A stretch of DNA of 64,000 bases from Valencia hispanica (GCA_963556495.2 OY747721.1:31790349-31854348); one strand, 5' to 3'; counted from the first letter of the stretch, positions 10,787-22,800 are shown. Translations and numbers: made by a program. The notes: a model not told the origin generated them from the letters alone.

Positions 10787-12064
10787 GATGATTCCCAGAA
10801 GTTATGAGGGTGAGATTTTTAGTTTTCTGAGAAATAGTAGTTAACTGGTGGCCATCTAATGCTGAAACGCAAAAAGTTTGATGAAGAGGATCTACAGGGA
10901 CAGGACATTGTTGAACCAACTGGAGACTGATCAAACTTTGCTCAGATCCAGAATCAATCAAAGCATTAATAGACAGGTGGCGATCTCCTACCACAAGAGT
11001 AGCTGGAAACAGTAATCTGGGAGGTTGAGATGAAGCGCCTGCCAGAACTCCCAGCCTTAACGACGGGCTCCCCCCTTTTGGGCAAATTGGGCAGGCAGCA
11101 ATAAAATGTCCCTTGGTACCGCAGTACAAACAGGCCCGATCCTCCATACGTTTTTGACGCTGTGCCGGAGTGAGCCGAGTTTTTCCGACCTGCATGGGCT
11201 CCGAGTCATCGTAGGAGAAGGTACCCCCTGAGCAGGAATCTGGAACGGGATCGGATTGAGGCTGAAAGACAACTGGAGAAGCTGAATATTGTGCTCTGAT
11301 TCTTGATCTTTCCCTGATACATGAATCGATCTTTAGAGCTAATCTTATGAGGTCGTCCAAGGAATGAGGTTCGTCGCGTGTAGCCAGTTGGTCTTTTACA
11401 TTTTCATTTAAAGACTGAAAAAATGCAGATTTTAATGATGGTCTGTTCCAACCAGATTCTGCTGCCAGGATGCGGAAGTCAATGGAGAGCTCAGCCACGG
11501 ACCTGTCACCTTGTTTGAGACTCCACAGCCGTTTAGCTGTCTCCTCCTCACCAATCGGGGGGCAGAAAGTGAGTTCAAATTGTGTGCAGAACTCATGGTA
11601 AGTTAAGGTGGCAAGATCAGTCTGACTGAAACGGGCGTTTGCCCATTGAAGGGCTCGATCACGAAAAAAAGCAATGCAGTAAGAGATTTTGTTAGTATTG
11701 GAAGAGAACTGGGTCGGAGATCTTTCAAAGGCTAGAGCTCATTGCATGAGAAAACCTTTACTTTTAATCATTTCCCCTGAGAACGGTTCTGACGGAGGAG
11801 AAACAACTTCTCTGAAGGGTGAAGGTGAAACTGCTTGAGCTGGTGCTGCGGAAGTACTCGGATTGCTGGAAGGTGCGGTTCTGGATCTGGCGGAACGGAG
11901 TTCGTTTAACATTTGAGTGATCTGGCTAAATCCTTGCTGATAACCTTGTTACTGTTGGACCAAATTGTGGAGTAAAGCTTCGTGTCTACCAAGCATGGCT
12001 TCCTGTTCCGAGAGAGCCGAGCGCAACTGTGTAGCAGAGTCGATTTGGTCAGATGATTCTGTCA
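10698..12064 (-). pseudogene. gypsy gag and protease with CCHC knuckle
   Basis: Gag starts at an ATG (12064-12062) that lies inside the last bases of the LTR. It is broken by in-frame stops near 11950 and 11733. Downstream frames give the capsid-like segment (LWSLKQGDRSVAELSIDFRI), a zinc knuckle CLYCGTKGHFIAAC (CX2CX4HX5C spacing by eye), and the retropepsin active site LIDSGSEQSL at about 10955. The protease end ([10 protein letters not shown]) runs into a frame change just before RT. The original layout was probably one gag-pol frame. Confidence 0.85.
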
Positions 12065-12801
12065 TGGTTGTCACAGAACTGACTCTTAAGCATACACAGT
12101 TACACTCGGGACTCAGAGAACGTTTAAGAAGTTTTATTAAAGTTCTGCAGGTCGGGTTCTGAGGAGAGCGGACTGGGTTGATGGAACACGGAGGACGCCA
12201 CTGGAAGGTAAGGATCTAAGGTGAGGGTTTTTGAAGAATGATGTGGAAGATTGTAGATGATGAATGACTCACTGGATGAACTGAAGATCCGGACTGGAGA
12301 GGGAGGTAAGGAATCGGAAGCCGGAGATTATTGAGAGCCGTAGGAATGCCAGGTGAGTTTTCCTTTGTTGCAGGTGTTGGTAGTGCTGAGCGTCGGAGAG
12401 GAACAACCTGGAGCAGTGACAGCAGTGTGATGGAGGAGGAGCGGCCACAAGCCCCAGGGAGACGAACGTCGGTGGTGGAGTATGAGACTGAGACTTCAGA
12501 GTGACGCAGGGGATTCAACGAAGGAATCCAGAACAGCGGAAGAAGCTCGAGAGGACGACTGGAGAACACAGAGGATAATACAGGTGAGTCGAGCCAGGAT
12601 AACTCACGCAGGAGGTAAGAGTTGAGGTCAGTTACTACTCCTAGGAACGGAATCATCTGACGCTCATCTGGTGGAACCGCTCCTGCTAAATGCTGCCAGC
12701 GCTGATGAGGTAACCAGCTCCAGGTGTGTCAACCCAATTCTCAGCACCTGTGGAAGGAAGAGGAAATGGCTCCCTCTGGTGTATCCTGCCGTATCCTGAC
12801 C
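12060..12801 (-). repeat. 5' LTR of the gypsy element
   Basis: 742 bp, uninterrupted, and the reference for the split 3' LTR. Transcription would run toward lower coordinates. An AATAAA-type signal is not obvious in my reading. The base next to the right-hand duplication is C instead of the expected terminal A. Confidence 0.9.
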
Positions 12802-12806
12802 ATTTT

Positions 12807-13499
12807 TGCTTTTCCTTCTTGTTGTTTCAATGGATGAAGATCTGCCGTAATTATAAACCTGCTCAATGTGCATCTCTATGGGGGCGCCCATCTGTGCTTT
12901 TGCTAATTCTGCAAGATACTGGTATTTTGTTGAGCGTAGTCTCCAGTTTTTATCATTCGAAATAGAACTCAGAAAACAGAAACGGACAGAGGACTTCTTT
13001 TTGAGTTGTTTCTTTAGGTGCTGCTTGAAAAAAAGCACAGCTGAAGCAAATTATGTTGGTGAATTACTGCAACCCTGTGTTGGGTCTCTGTGTTAGTTGA
13101 AAAAGTCATTCATCGAATCCAGATTCATAAATTAGTTCCAGTATAGGTAAAACCACCGGGACACCCCACACATTTCATATTTTGTTTGGAAAGAAACACA
13201 AACTAAAAACCAATACATTTTCTTCCATTTCAGAATTATGCCCTTTTGGTTTTTTGTCACATGAAATTCCAATAAAATACATTAAACGTTGTGGTAGCAT
13301 TGTCAGAAAATGTAAAAATAATTAAAGGGAGGAAATATGTAATAAACCTCTGTTAGAATATAGGGGAAATGTCCCACCAGTGACTCTGACCCTCCTTGTT
13401 GTTATTACCTTCCATAGTTTATAAGGAATTGTGTGTTTGGGCATAAAAACAAACAAATGTAGAATGTTATTGGAGATCCTTACTTTAGGAATCAGGGCT
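12807..13499. other. Intronic sequence, nothing recognised
   Basis: AT-rich gas7 intron. I see no exon-like segment with splice sites and no transposon terminus. Confidence 0.5.
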
Positions 13500-14010
13500 T
13501 TGTTTAAAACCCTGCTAGGACTCTAACCCTGGGCTTTCATTGAGACAAAATAGAAGGCGTCTCCCTCTGAGAAAGTATAACACATATATTCCAAAGTAAA
13601 CTTGGAAAAGAAGCCTTTGGTTCCTCTTCTTCTCATGGCAATTTGAATATTTCTTCTGGAAAAGTCATCAGTAGACCTCTGTTTACCCTTTGCCTCTACA
13701 AGGAGATGCTGTGGCAAAAACATTTTGTGGAAGGAAAAACGATGGTAGAAACATCTGAGCTGCTTGGGGTCCAGTGTGAATCTTCCACAGTCAGTGATGA
13801 TTTGGGGAGCCATGCTGTCGGTCAATTGTGTTTTATCAAGTGCAGAGTCAGAGCGGTCTTCTACCACGACATTTTTAGAGCACCCAATGATTGATTTCAT
13901 TTTCCAGCAGAGACCTGCTCACCGTGTCAAAAGTACCAATACCTGCTTTAATGACCCTACCACTGTGCTTGATTGGTCAGAAAGATTATGCCAACACTCT
14001 GTAAAATAGT
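13500..14010 (+). mobile_element. Tc1-like transposase relic, same family as 24810-26148
   Basis: Frames 13764-14009 read SVMIWGAM, then FLEHPMIDFIFQQRPAH and VKSTNTCFNDPTTVLDW. These are the centre of a Tc1 transposase (family form SVMIWGAM, FIFQQDLAPAH, KSTNTWFNDH). The catalytic Asp after FQQ is Arg here, and shifts break the frame on both sides. The copy ends about 90 bp before a gas7 exon. No terminal repeats were identified. Confidence 0.7.
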
Positions 14011-14103
14011 AACAAAAGTTCTCCATCCAGATCTGTGACTAGGCCCTTTTAGCGACTCTTTGAGAAAGAATCTGCCTGACCCCTCTCTGCCTCCATCCCA
14101 CAG

Positions 14104-14193
14104 ATCAACTGTGTGACGTTCCCGTCTCTGGTCTGTATGGCCGAACAGCAGCTTCTGAAGCCAGACGAATGGAGTTACTGTGACTACTTCTGG
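14104..14193 (+). CDS. gas7: gas7 coding exon A (linker to F-BAR)
   Basis: 90 bp, 30 residues from INCVTFPS to WSYCDYFW, phase 0 at both ends. Acceptor CCCACAG before 14104, donor GTAAGT at 14194. It carries the conserved stretch AEQQLLKPDEWSYCDYFW that precedes the F-BAR domain. Confidence 0.95.
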
Positions 14194-14555
14194 GTAAGTT
14201 TATCCCATCAGTTGACTTGCTAATATTCTGTACATCCATTCCTGCATTTTCAGTTTTCAGGGGTGAAGTCAGAGGAAGCTCAGACATTTAAAAAGCAATT
14301 CCAGGGGAACCCATATGTTCTACCACACGTGTAGGCATCTGTAGTTTCTTCAGGTTGTGAAGGAGTGAGGGAAGACGGACTTAAAGCAGATAACGGGAAC
14401 ACTTGTTGGAGAACAGCAAAGGAAAGTGGAAAATACTGGTTTAGAGTTAGGGTAAGGGTCTATTTTTTGAAATATACACACAAAGACTGTTGTTTTAGTA
14501 AAGCATTAATGCAGCGACCACAGTAATTGTTAATATAGGTGCTTAAATGGGTGAA

Positions 14556-15190
14556 ATGTATTCAATCAATCAGTTTATTTAGCCCTTTACTCATCCACAA
14601 TATGACTGACCAAAGTGCTTTACACAGTTAGTATGTAAAAAAAAAAAGCGGGTTAAAAACAGGTACACAAAATCAGAACTTCCTCCATATTTTTGGGTAT
14701 AAAGAAAAAGAAAGTCTAGAGGTTTGGTTTAAATAGGACAAGTTCAGTTATAGATCGAAGAGCTGATTCTAGACTCGAGGTGAGACTACAGAAAAAGCTT
14801 GTTCACCCCGACATATGTACTTTATCTTTGTAACCGTAAATGTTGACTGATTTTACCTCAGGGACCTGGGGGTGAGTTGAGAAGCTCACTAACTCTACTA
14901 AATAATAAGGTTGTTAAGAGCTTTAAAAAAAAGAAGAAACCTTTAAAATCAATTCTAAAACGTACATTAAGCCAATGTAATGAAAATAAATCAAGTGAAA
15001 AGTGCACCTGTCTAGGAGTGTGAAGTTAACAGCAAGCTGATGTGTACAGGTTACAGGCAAGTCATGAATACAGTAGTCGATTCTGGACCTGACAAAAGCA
15101 GGAACAGCCTTCTCTAGGTCCCAGCGGTTTAGAAAAGGCTTGACCTCAGAAGGCGTAGTTGATAAAAGGCAGCCCGCCATTTGTTTTATT
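14556..15190 (-). repeat. LINE 3'-end fragment, minus strand
   Basis: Starts on the + strand with ATCAATCAGTTTATTT, the reverse of an L2-type tail, followed by the usual AAAGTGCTTTACAC motif. On the minus strand, 14923-15180 contains LEKAVPAFVRSRIDYC, the decayed form of the LINE C-terminal motif AFVTSRLDYC. Heavily mutated. Confidence 0.5.
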
Positions 15191-16131
15191 CACATTGAGG
15201 ACTGACAAAGCGCTTTACAGGTTAAGTTTCATACTCGTACAATTTCAAGATCCATTTTTACCTTCATCTGTAGACCCATCATCTAGGTGCTACAGATTCA
15301 AAGGCTTTATCACGGTTTGTTTTGAGTTGAATAAAAACGTGTTTAACATGTTTTAAACCATTATTATAAGGTGAATACTCTCTCCATATGTCACCTTTGC
15401 TCCTACAATAAATAATTGTGGTGTGGTTAGGATAGGAACAATATTTGGAACGCTACTTTTCTATCTTTTAATATAATAGTCAATGCAGAGAAAGTTCCAG
15501 AGACCAAAGTTAATATCAGCAGTTCAAAAAAGTTGTTTTAAAAAAGATCAAAATTTTTCACAAAACTTTGTATAGCACACTTTCAACATCAAGGTAAGTC
15601 AAGGTGCTTTGGGGATTAAATAAAAGCATAAAACACAACATTAGAGACACATAAGTCACTTTTAAAACCTATGACATTCCAGCCATTATTAGTTGCTTAC
15701 TCAAACGCAGCTCTAAGCAGATGGTTTAATCCCTGGATTCCTATTAAACATGGTAATAAGCCCTGCAGAGATGAGAACTAATTAAACCATTTACGTATAC
15801 CAAATTAAATGGAATTAAAGTGTAGAATTAGCCTTTAGTACCAGGGATGTCTGGTCGGGCAAATACAGTTACCAGATAAGAACCCACAGATAAGACCAAA
15901 AATACATGAGTTTGGAGCAGCTCCTTGCCATCACCTTAATCTTTTTTTCTCTCCACAGATTCTCCATCAGATTCCACTCCAAAATGTAATGATTACTTCC
16001 AGTCAGATGAAACCATTCACTGAAATTACATTACCCTCAACATAAATCTTTTAGAGTTTTAAATATTTTTTGGCTCAGCTGTATGGTATGTTTAAGTGAT
16101 ATTTAAATAGCCATTATCAAAACAGTGCATG
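15191..16131. other. Intronic sequence, nothing recognised
   Basis: No gene, splice-flanked frame or repeat end recognised. Confidence 0.45.
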
Positions 16132-16139
16132 TTCTAAGC

Positions 16140-16719
16140 TAGTAGTGGGCAATATAAAAGGTATAAGGTAGAAGTTATATAAATTTAGCCAAAGGTAGAG
16201 ATTTTGACTATACCGGCCTACCGCGATAGCTCATTTACGTGATGTCATCAAGCTGTCATCAAGGAGAATAAATACTGATGTTCAATGTCCGTCTTTATAC
16301 GAAATATTGCAAGTTTAAAATGTGTTGTTTTCCATTTAAGTGTGAAAAAACCTTTTGAACTTGAAGCATTTTTATTTCAAATATGTGCAGGTTTATTTTA
16401 ATGCTAATTAAATTTATAAATAAGTAACCAGGAAAGCAGACAATTTTGAACTTTGTGTTTTTATATCTTCATCTTTATGTTGTGAGAAAAAAAAAATTGG
16501 AATATTTTTTAAATGCATTTTGCACATGTTCTTTGAATGGCATTCTATACGTTTTGAAGTTGTTTTGCTGCAATGTATCTGGAAAATGAGAATGTTCTTA
16601 AACTGTCATTTTGACTTGCATAGAAAAAAAAGAAAATAATATATCGCAATGGATATACTTATCGCTTATTCTTTAGATTATATCGCAATATAGATTTGAG
16701 GCCATATCGCCCAGCCCTA
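16140..16719. mobile_element. hAT-like MITE (580 bp)
   Basis: Left end TAGTAGTGGGCAATATAAAAG, and the right end reads in reverse TAGGGCTGGGCGATATGGCC. Flanks TTCTAAGC (16132-16139) and TTCTAAAG (16720-16727) look like a decayed 8-bp duplication, which fits hAT. The interior is AT-rich with ATATCGC motifs and has no frame. Confidence 0.65.
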
Positions 16720-16727
16720 TTCTAAAG

Positions 16728-17454
16728 TATAAAGTGAATAAAAAGGCTTGATGGACCAACATTTAACTCAAACATGTTGACTTCCCTTTCATTTGTTCCA
16801 TCTACGGATTATTTCTCTGAATATATTTTTATTTTTGAAGTAGAGAGATGACTATGGAGAGGAGTTGAGGAGGAAGAATTATGCACTGTCTGTGACTGTG
16901 TCACAACTGACAAAGTCCTTCCTGTGGGTAAATCACCAAGCGAGGTTCCTTGCAATTCAGCGAAAACAAGAATAACACCGGATCCTTTTCATCTTTCAAC
17001 ATGAGTCCATGTTTACGCCTTACTCTGCAGACAGAGGATCAGCAGCGGGCCGTTCTGTGATATAGAACACAGCACAGTAGGATGACACCGTACCAAGTAA
17101 CCGGCTGGAACGCAGAGAACCACCCCCCTGCAGTGTAATCTCTACCAGGTGCAGTGGTGTGCTTGTAACACACGGTAGTCATGTCCAGAGGGGGATATTC
17201 TAATCAGATGTTTTGGAAAATCTCTCTCTGAAAAGAAAGGCAAACTTGCTCTTGAAAAGAAAAGGGTCTGAGAGTTTAATCATTGTGGGAAACCCACAGA
17301 GTGACCCAGGCTGGTTTAGGTTGTGTAAAATTCAAATGCATCAATTTATTCACTGAAACTGTTTTTGATATTTCAGTAGTTTTTTTAGACTGCTTCTGAT
17401 TCGCTCCTTTCTATCACCTGAAGAACTTTTATAGGATTAAAGGACTAATGTTGC
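16728..17454. other. Intronic sequence, nothing recognised
   Basis: No exon, element end or long frame recognised. Confidence 0.45.
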
Positions 17455-18145
17455 AACCAGACCTCGAAAAGCTCATCCATGGGTTTATCTTCAGTTGGAT
17501 TGATTACTGCAATAGTGTCCTCACAGGCCTGCCTAAAAAGTAAATCAGACAGCTACAGCTGATCCAGAACGCTGCTGCTCGTGTCCTCACTAGAACCAGG
17601 AAAGTAGAGCACATCACCACAGTTCTAAAGTCCTTACACTGGCTCCCTGTAGGTCAGAGAATAGACTTCAGAATACTTTTACTAGTTTATAAATCAATAA
17701 ATCATGGAATGGCTTAGCACCAAAGTATATTGAAGATCTTTTGTCACCATGCCAACCTCCCAGACAACTCGGGTCTTCCAACTCTAGTCTACTCACCATC
17801 TCTAGAATTAGCACCAAACAAGCAGCTTTTGGTTTCTATGCTCTCCTTATCTGGAACAAACTTCCAGACTACTACTGCTGAAACACTGAGCTCCTGTAAA
17901 TCAAAGCAAAAACTCATCTGTTTCGAGCTGCCGTTGAGTAACCGATTAATGATAGCTGAAATGTCATATATTTTAAATGCGTCTTATGTTCGGTGCCTCT
18001 AATCTTGTGTTTTATGCTTTTACTCTTGGTCTGTGGACTGCTTTTATTTTTTTTTCCCTAATCACCCAAAGCACCTTTAATTGCCTTGTTGTTGAAAGTG
18101 TGCTATAGAAATAAAGTTGCCTTTGCTTTGCCTTGCCTTGCTTTA
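17455..18145 (+). mobile_element. 5'-truncated LINE 3' end (L2-like, second family)
   Basis: Broken frames read FSWIDYCNSVLTGLPKK, a stop, IRQLQLIQNAAARVLTRTRK and LKSLHWLPVGQRIDFRILLL, the C-terminal ORF2 region of L2-type LINEs. The 3' UTR ends in ATAGAAATAAAGTTGCC followed by repeated TTTGCC/TTGCC units. One in-frame stop and shifts make it dead. It differs from the family at 59866-64000. Confidence 0.75.
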
Positions 18146-19164
18146 ATTTCAAGAGAGGCATGGCCAAACATCCAGATCCTTACGATCTCAGAGAACAAGG
18201 TCTCTCTGCCTTGTAATCCGGGTGATAAGCAGTTAGTCTCAAAGTACTAGTCATGTTGTTTCCTTTTCCATGTAGTGGTGCTTTGATTTGCCCATGGACT
18301 TCATCAGGCAGGTTCCGATGTGCTCATGTAGTAGCAGACAAGTGCAACTTCTTTTTTGGTCTCCACTTCGCCATTTTTTTGTCTCGTGAGAAGATGCATC
18401 GTCATAATCCTGAAAATCACTTCATCAAGAAACCTTCTTTGGAATAATAGAGGTACAAAAGTGTTTTAAATGTCCACCTGTGCACACCTTAGAGGTGTGC
18501 ACACCTTAATGATTGCCACCTTCCCTCCTCTTTTAAATGGCATGCACCGCCATATCATCACTAAATGTAGAAATGTGCTTTATTCTTCAAGAAGTTACCT
18601 TCATATGTTTTATTGTGATAGAACCAACCACAAGTTTCAGCATCATCTCTTTGGCCAGTGACGACTGACTTGATGAATCCACCTTTGTTCCAATCATCCA
18701 CAGTCCTTGAATCCTTCTCTTTAGCCAACTAAAACTCTCTCTATATATGCATTGCTGGTGGTTCTAGTTTGTTTTTTCTGGACATTAATCCCATTTCCTT
18801 TAGCTGATTTTCTGCAGTTTGCTGACAGATATTCACCCCTTTTCCGCATTTTGTTTTCTAGAACATGTGGCTTTAAGTTGTCTGTTCTGACACTTTTGTG
18901 TCATCTTATCGATTTATCTGAATGTTTCTCTTTTACAAGCCTGAACATTTTGATCTTATTTTTTTGATCCAGCTGACTGGAAATCCTCTGCCTTACTCTG
19001 CGTCAGTTTTGCTGTTTGTTTTAGAATCCTTTTTAATTTCTTTAGATGTCTCCTTGCAAAAGCTCGTTAACATCTACAAGCTTAAGTGGGAGAGTATGTC
19101 AAGTTGACAGCCATTCACTTCCCGAATCTGACCTATATGTAGGGGTTGCAAGAAGAAAGCCATT
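18146..19164. other. Intronic sequence; one perfect hairpin
   Basis: No gene recognised. The only notable structure is an 11-bp perfect inverted repeat at 18479-18503 with a 3-base TAG loop (TGTGCACACCT / AGGTGTGCACA), followed by a second copy of GTGCACACCTTA. Confidence 0.5.
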
Positions 19165-19165
19165 G

Positions 19166-19860
19166 TCAAAATCAAATCAAATCAAACTTTATTTATAAAG
19201 CGCTTTTCATACAAGAAGTTGCATAAAGTGCTTTACAGATTAAAATGACCCCACATAAAACCATATTCCCTTCCCTCCCACACAGATTTAAAAGCATGGT
19301 CACAGTTATACCCCCCTCCCCCCAACCCAACTCCCATGCACAGTTAAGAGCAACAGTAAAAAAGGACATTGGGCCAAGTGCAGATGAACCATGCAAGGAA
19401 ACGCCATCAGAGGAACCATCTGCCCTGGCAGCGGTAGATCAACAGCAGCAGCCGAGGCACCGACACAGGGCGCCCTGTGGAGGCAAAGCCAAGACCCCCA
19501 CCTCCACCCGAGCTCCACCTGGAGAGCACCCAGGCAGCCACAGCCGACCACCGCTCCCAGGACAGACGGCTCCCACAGAGGAAACACTGGAACGGGGATT
19601 AAGATAAATTAAAGTATAAAAATAGACAGTAAATTAATGTGCTAAGATTAAATAGTAAAACACTGATAAAATATAATCATATAAAACATGCAGAGCAATT
19701 AAACAAACCGTAATAAATAATAATCAGTTAAAAGCTAGGCTAAAAAGGTGAGTCTTGAGCCTAAAGCCATAAAGCCATAAGAAAAGTGGAAAGCAGTTTG
19801 CCACAACCCATGTTTGGGACACCGCAAACATTTCAATTTAAGTGCTCTGGTCAAATGAGA
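19166..19860 (-). repeat. LINE-type 3' UTR fragment, minus strand
   Basis: Begins with AATCAAATCAAATCAAAC then TTTATTTATAAAGCGC, the reverse of a fish LINE tail, followed by GTGCTTTACAGATTAAAA. A GC-rich block (19380-19590) of Pro/His-type reading frames on both strands is non-coding repeat body. No transposase or RT motif remains. Confidence 0.5.
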
Positions 19861-20348
19861 CAAAAACTGAACTTTTCAGCTTACAACAAAAGTTTTTCAT
19901 GTGAGAGAAAACTCACACTGGAGACCACGCATTCTCCTGGTCTCACATGGTAGTGGCAACATTGTGCTGTGAGGAGGCCTTTCTGTAGGAAACATGACTT
20001 TGGAAAAGACGCGAGGCTGTGGTAGAGTGTGACATTCCAGCAGGACAATGACTCGACACATGCAACCACAGCTACATTGAATGGTTTTTAATGTGTTAGA
20101 ATGGCCCAGTCAAAGTTCAGGCCTAAATCTAACTAAGAATATGTGGGGATACTTAAAAATGGAGGCTTTCTCCATCCAATATGACTGAGCTGGAGTTATT
20201 TTGTGCAGAAGAATGAACATAAATGTACGATCTGTAGAGGTGCAACGCTGGTAGAAAACATAATTCAGCTGCATTTCAATATTGTTCTCATGTCTTTGTT
20301 TTCTTTCCTCAATGCATTTCTTGTGCACTTGCTGTGTTTATCTTACAG
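19861..20348. other. Intronic sequence before exon B
   Basis: Nothing recognised beyond the exon B acceptor (TATCTTACAG ending at 20348). Confidence 0.45.
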
Positions 20349-20464
20349 GCTGACAGGAAGGATCCCCAGGGCAACGGTTGCATCACTGGATTTGAGGTTC
20401 TGTTGCAGAAACAGCTGAAGGGTAAACAGATGCAGAAGGAGATGGCGGAGTTCATACGAGAAAG
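20349..20464 (+). CDS. gas7: gas7 coding exon B (F-BAR start)
   Basis: 116 bp, enters in phase 0 and leaves with two bases of an Arg codon. Encodes ADRKDPQGNGCITGFEVLLQ then KQLKGKQMQKEMAEFIRE. Donor GTATCT is weaker than consensus. This begins the FCH/F-BAR module. Confidence 0.95.
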
Positions 20465-20690
20465 GTATCTGTTTTCTAATCTTCCATCATTACTTTACTC
20501 TGACAATTTATTTTTAACCCGTTGCCATGAAAACCAAGCAGCTGTCATAAAAAAAATTTTAAAAAATAAAAACATTTCCCCCTGCTCCTCCATTTGTGCA
20601 AATCACTCTATTGCACAACAGAGGAAACGCAGATGGAAACCAAGTTGCATAAAAGCTGTGTTGTAATCAAATTCTCTACACCCCTCTCAG

Positions 20691-20765
20691 GATAAAGATA
20701 GAAGAAGAGTACGCCAAGAATCTCTCGAAGCTTTCACAGATCCCTCTAGCAAGCCAGGAAGAAGG
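20691..20765 (+). CDS. gas7: gas7 coding exon C
   Basis: 75 bp encoding IKIEEEYAKNLSKLSQIPLA then SQEE, with a split Gly codon. Acceptor CCCCTCTCAG, donor GTGAGT. The IEEEYAKNL motif is the FCH signature shared by F-BAR proteins. Only 226 bp separate it from exon B. Confidence 0.95.
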
Positions 20766-21555
20766 GTGAGTGACAGTAAAAAAAAAAAGAAAGCATAATC
20801 TCTGCACCCACCTATCTATCTCAGAGAAGGCTGTCACACACATGGATGCATAAATGAATATTTTCTTAAGAAACACATGTCAGTGCTGTGGAAACAGTAC
20901 GCCTGCCTGCTTAGTTTGTTGCCACCTTAAGCATGCAGACTTTGAAGACTTTTAGGTTCTATACGTTCTGCTTTTATTTTGGAGTAATGTTATTATATTT
21001 TACAGCATTAGAAAAAAAGAATATTTCTTCTCAGGGAGGTCAGAGGTCAAGATTTTAAACATCTAAAGTTATTTAAATGAGATCCCAGAAAGGGTTCTGG
21101 AACCACTGCACTTAAATACTACAGTATGGAGCATCAAGCAACGTGGCACTGTATGAACCTAACCTGTTGCTGGGCATTGCCAGTCAGCTGGCTGAAAGAA
21201 GGCTGCTATGTTTTTTTCTCATACTTACAGAAAATCTAAGTTCTTTTTGGAAATGTTTCCAGCATGAAAGTAAAGGAGTGCCACACTGCTAGTAAGCTAA
21301 AGCTTTCTAGTAAGCTATGAGTTGCTTGGAACACCATTTTAAATGAAAGTAATTAGATCATTTTATACAGTCTTGTTGTAAGTCTCCGTGTTGATAAATA
21401 GATAATGTCAAACTGTAGCATTTCCACTCATGATTATACCATGAGAATCTCACACCGAGTACACAACTTTCAATTTAGAATGATTTCATTCATCCAAACC
21501 AACATGGCTTACTATGTCTTCAAGTGATGGCTCTCGAAACCGAATAATTGATTGT
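20766..21555. other. Intronic sequence, nothing recognised
   Basis: No element termini or frames of note before the Tc1 relic. Confidence 0.45.
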
Positions 21556-22260
21556 GCAACCTGTTGTAGGTAAAAACTGCTACCAAGCGTTTGTGATAAT
21601 TGGCGATGAGTCTTAAACATCGTTGTCGAGGAATTTTGACCAACCCTTCTTTGCAGAATTATTTTAATTCAGTCACATTGGAGGCGTTTGCTGGAATAAA
21701 CAGCCTGTTTAATCATTTCATTGCACCTCCAGTTGGATTTAAGTTCAGCCTTTGACTAGACCACTAAAAACCAATATTTAGCTTTCTTTTCTTTTCTCTT
21801 TTTTTGAGCTTTCACAGGTGCAGCGGATGTAACAGAACACACAGCCTTACGAGCTTTTCCCATTTTTTCAGCAGTGGTTTGGCCTTGGAACTTTCCCATG
21901 GACGCCATTTTTGTCCAGTCTCTCTTTCGTATTGTTGAATCATGAACTTTGATGAACATGTGAGGTCCCCGGTGCTTTAGATGGTGTTCTAAGTGTATTC
22001 GTGACCTCCTGGATTAGTCGTTGATGCATTCGTGATGTAATTGTTGAGTCACCAAAGCCTTCGAAATAGCTTTGTAACTTCTTCCAGATTTTATCGCTCA
22101 TCTGTTCAAGATTTCTTTAAATCAGGGGCTTTTTGAGATCCTTTAGCTGACTTCATGTTGTCAGACCGGTTTTATTTAAGTGATTTCTTGGTTTTACAGG
22201 TCAGAACAGCCTTTGGCATGGCTAGTGAAATTGAAGAAAAAAAAAAGAATAATCACATGT
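21556..22260 (-). mobile_element. Tc1-like relic, third family
   Basis: On the minus strand, 21756-21959 reads VHDSTIRKRDWTKMASMGK, the decayed Tc1 segment VHDSTIRKR before the catalytic core. The flanking + sequence (GGAGGCGTTTGCTGGAATAA, AGCAGTGGTTTGGCCTTGGA, TTTATTTAAGTGATTTCTTG) matches my memory of a widespread fish and amphibian Tc1 family. The catalytic core is largely deleted and no inverted ends were delimited. Confidence 0.65.
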
Positions 22261-22279
22261 AATTCCTGATTTACCGGTG

Positions 22280-22800
22280 GTGGCAATTATATGCCCACCG
22301 TCCTCCATGGGCTGCCACCTTATTGTGGTGGAGGGGTTTTAGCATCCCAATGACCCTATGAGCTAAGTTGTCTGGGGCTTTATGCCCCTGTTAGGGTCAC
22401 CCATGGCAAACGGGTCCTAGGTGAGGGATCAGACAATCCGGGTCGGGGACGAGGTCCTGCCCCAAGTAGAGTAGTTGAAGTTTCTTGGCGTCTTGTTCAC
22501 CAGTGGGGGAAAAAATGGAGCTGGAGATGGATACACAAATTCTTGCGGCATTTGCAGCGATCCGGGCTCTGTATCTGTCTGTCGTGATGATATGAGAGCT
22601 GAGCCAAAAGGTAACGCTGTCGATATACCAGTCGATCTATGTTCCTACCCTCATCTATGGTCAAGAGCTCTGGCTGGTGACTGAAAGAACAAGACTGCGG
22701 ATACACGGCAGCGGCAGCTGAAATGAGTTTGTGAGTGTCCAGGCTCTCCCCTGTGTAGATAGTGAGAAGTTCGGTCATCCAGGAGGGGCTTTGCAGTAGA
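22280..22800 (+). mobile_element. LINE ORF2 C-terminal relic
   Basis: A + frame at 22475 reads KFLGVLFTSGGK. Shifted frames give further pieces of the same non-LTR RT C-terminus near 22560-22760 (sequence corresponding to SIYRSIYVPTLIYGQELW). It is preceded by the conserved block GTGGTGGAGGGGTTTTAGCA. Clade not assigned. Multiple shifts. Confidence 0.55.

Larger units (their letters stand above)
6841..12801 (-). mobile_element. Ty3/gypsy (sushi-like chromovirus) LTR retrotransposon, full structure, inactive
   Basis: A complete LTR retroelement read on the minus strand. The 5' LTR is at 12060-12801 and the 3' LTR at 6841-8268, both bounded by TG...CA, with one terminal A-to-C change. ATTTT flanks both sides (6836-6840 and 12802-12806), a 5-bp target duplication. 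The order gag, CCHC, protease, RT, RNase H, integrase, chromodomain identifies a chromovirus. The RT style ([19 protein letters not shown]) and the chromodomain point to the fish sushi-ichi lineage. A purine-rich tract (reverse complement of 8269-8284, GAGGGGGAGGT) precedes the 3' LTR. All coding parts carry stops, shifts or deletions. Confidence 0.92.

Noticed and set aside
19245..19607. Overlapping GC-rich frames on both strands rich in Pro, His and Arg
   Set aside because: They fall in LINE-type 3' UTR sequence next to a reversed tail; composition artefact.
20334..20666. A 110-residue frame covering gas7 exon B and reading into the intron
   Set aside because: The true exon uses this frame only to 20464, where a donor and the next exon's phase fix the boundary.
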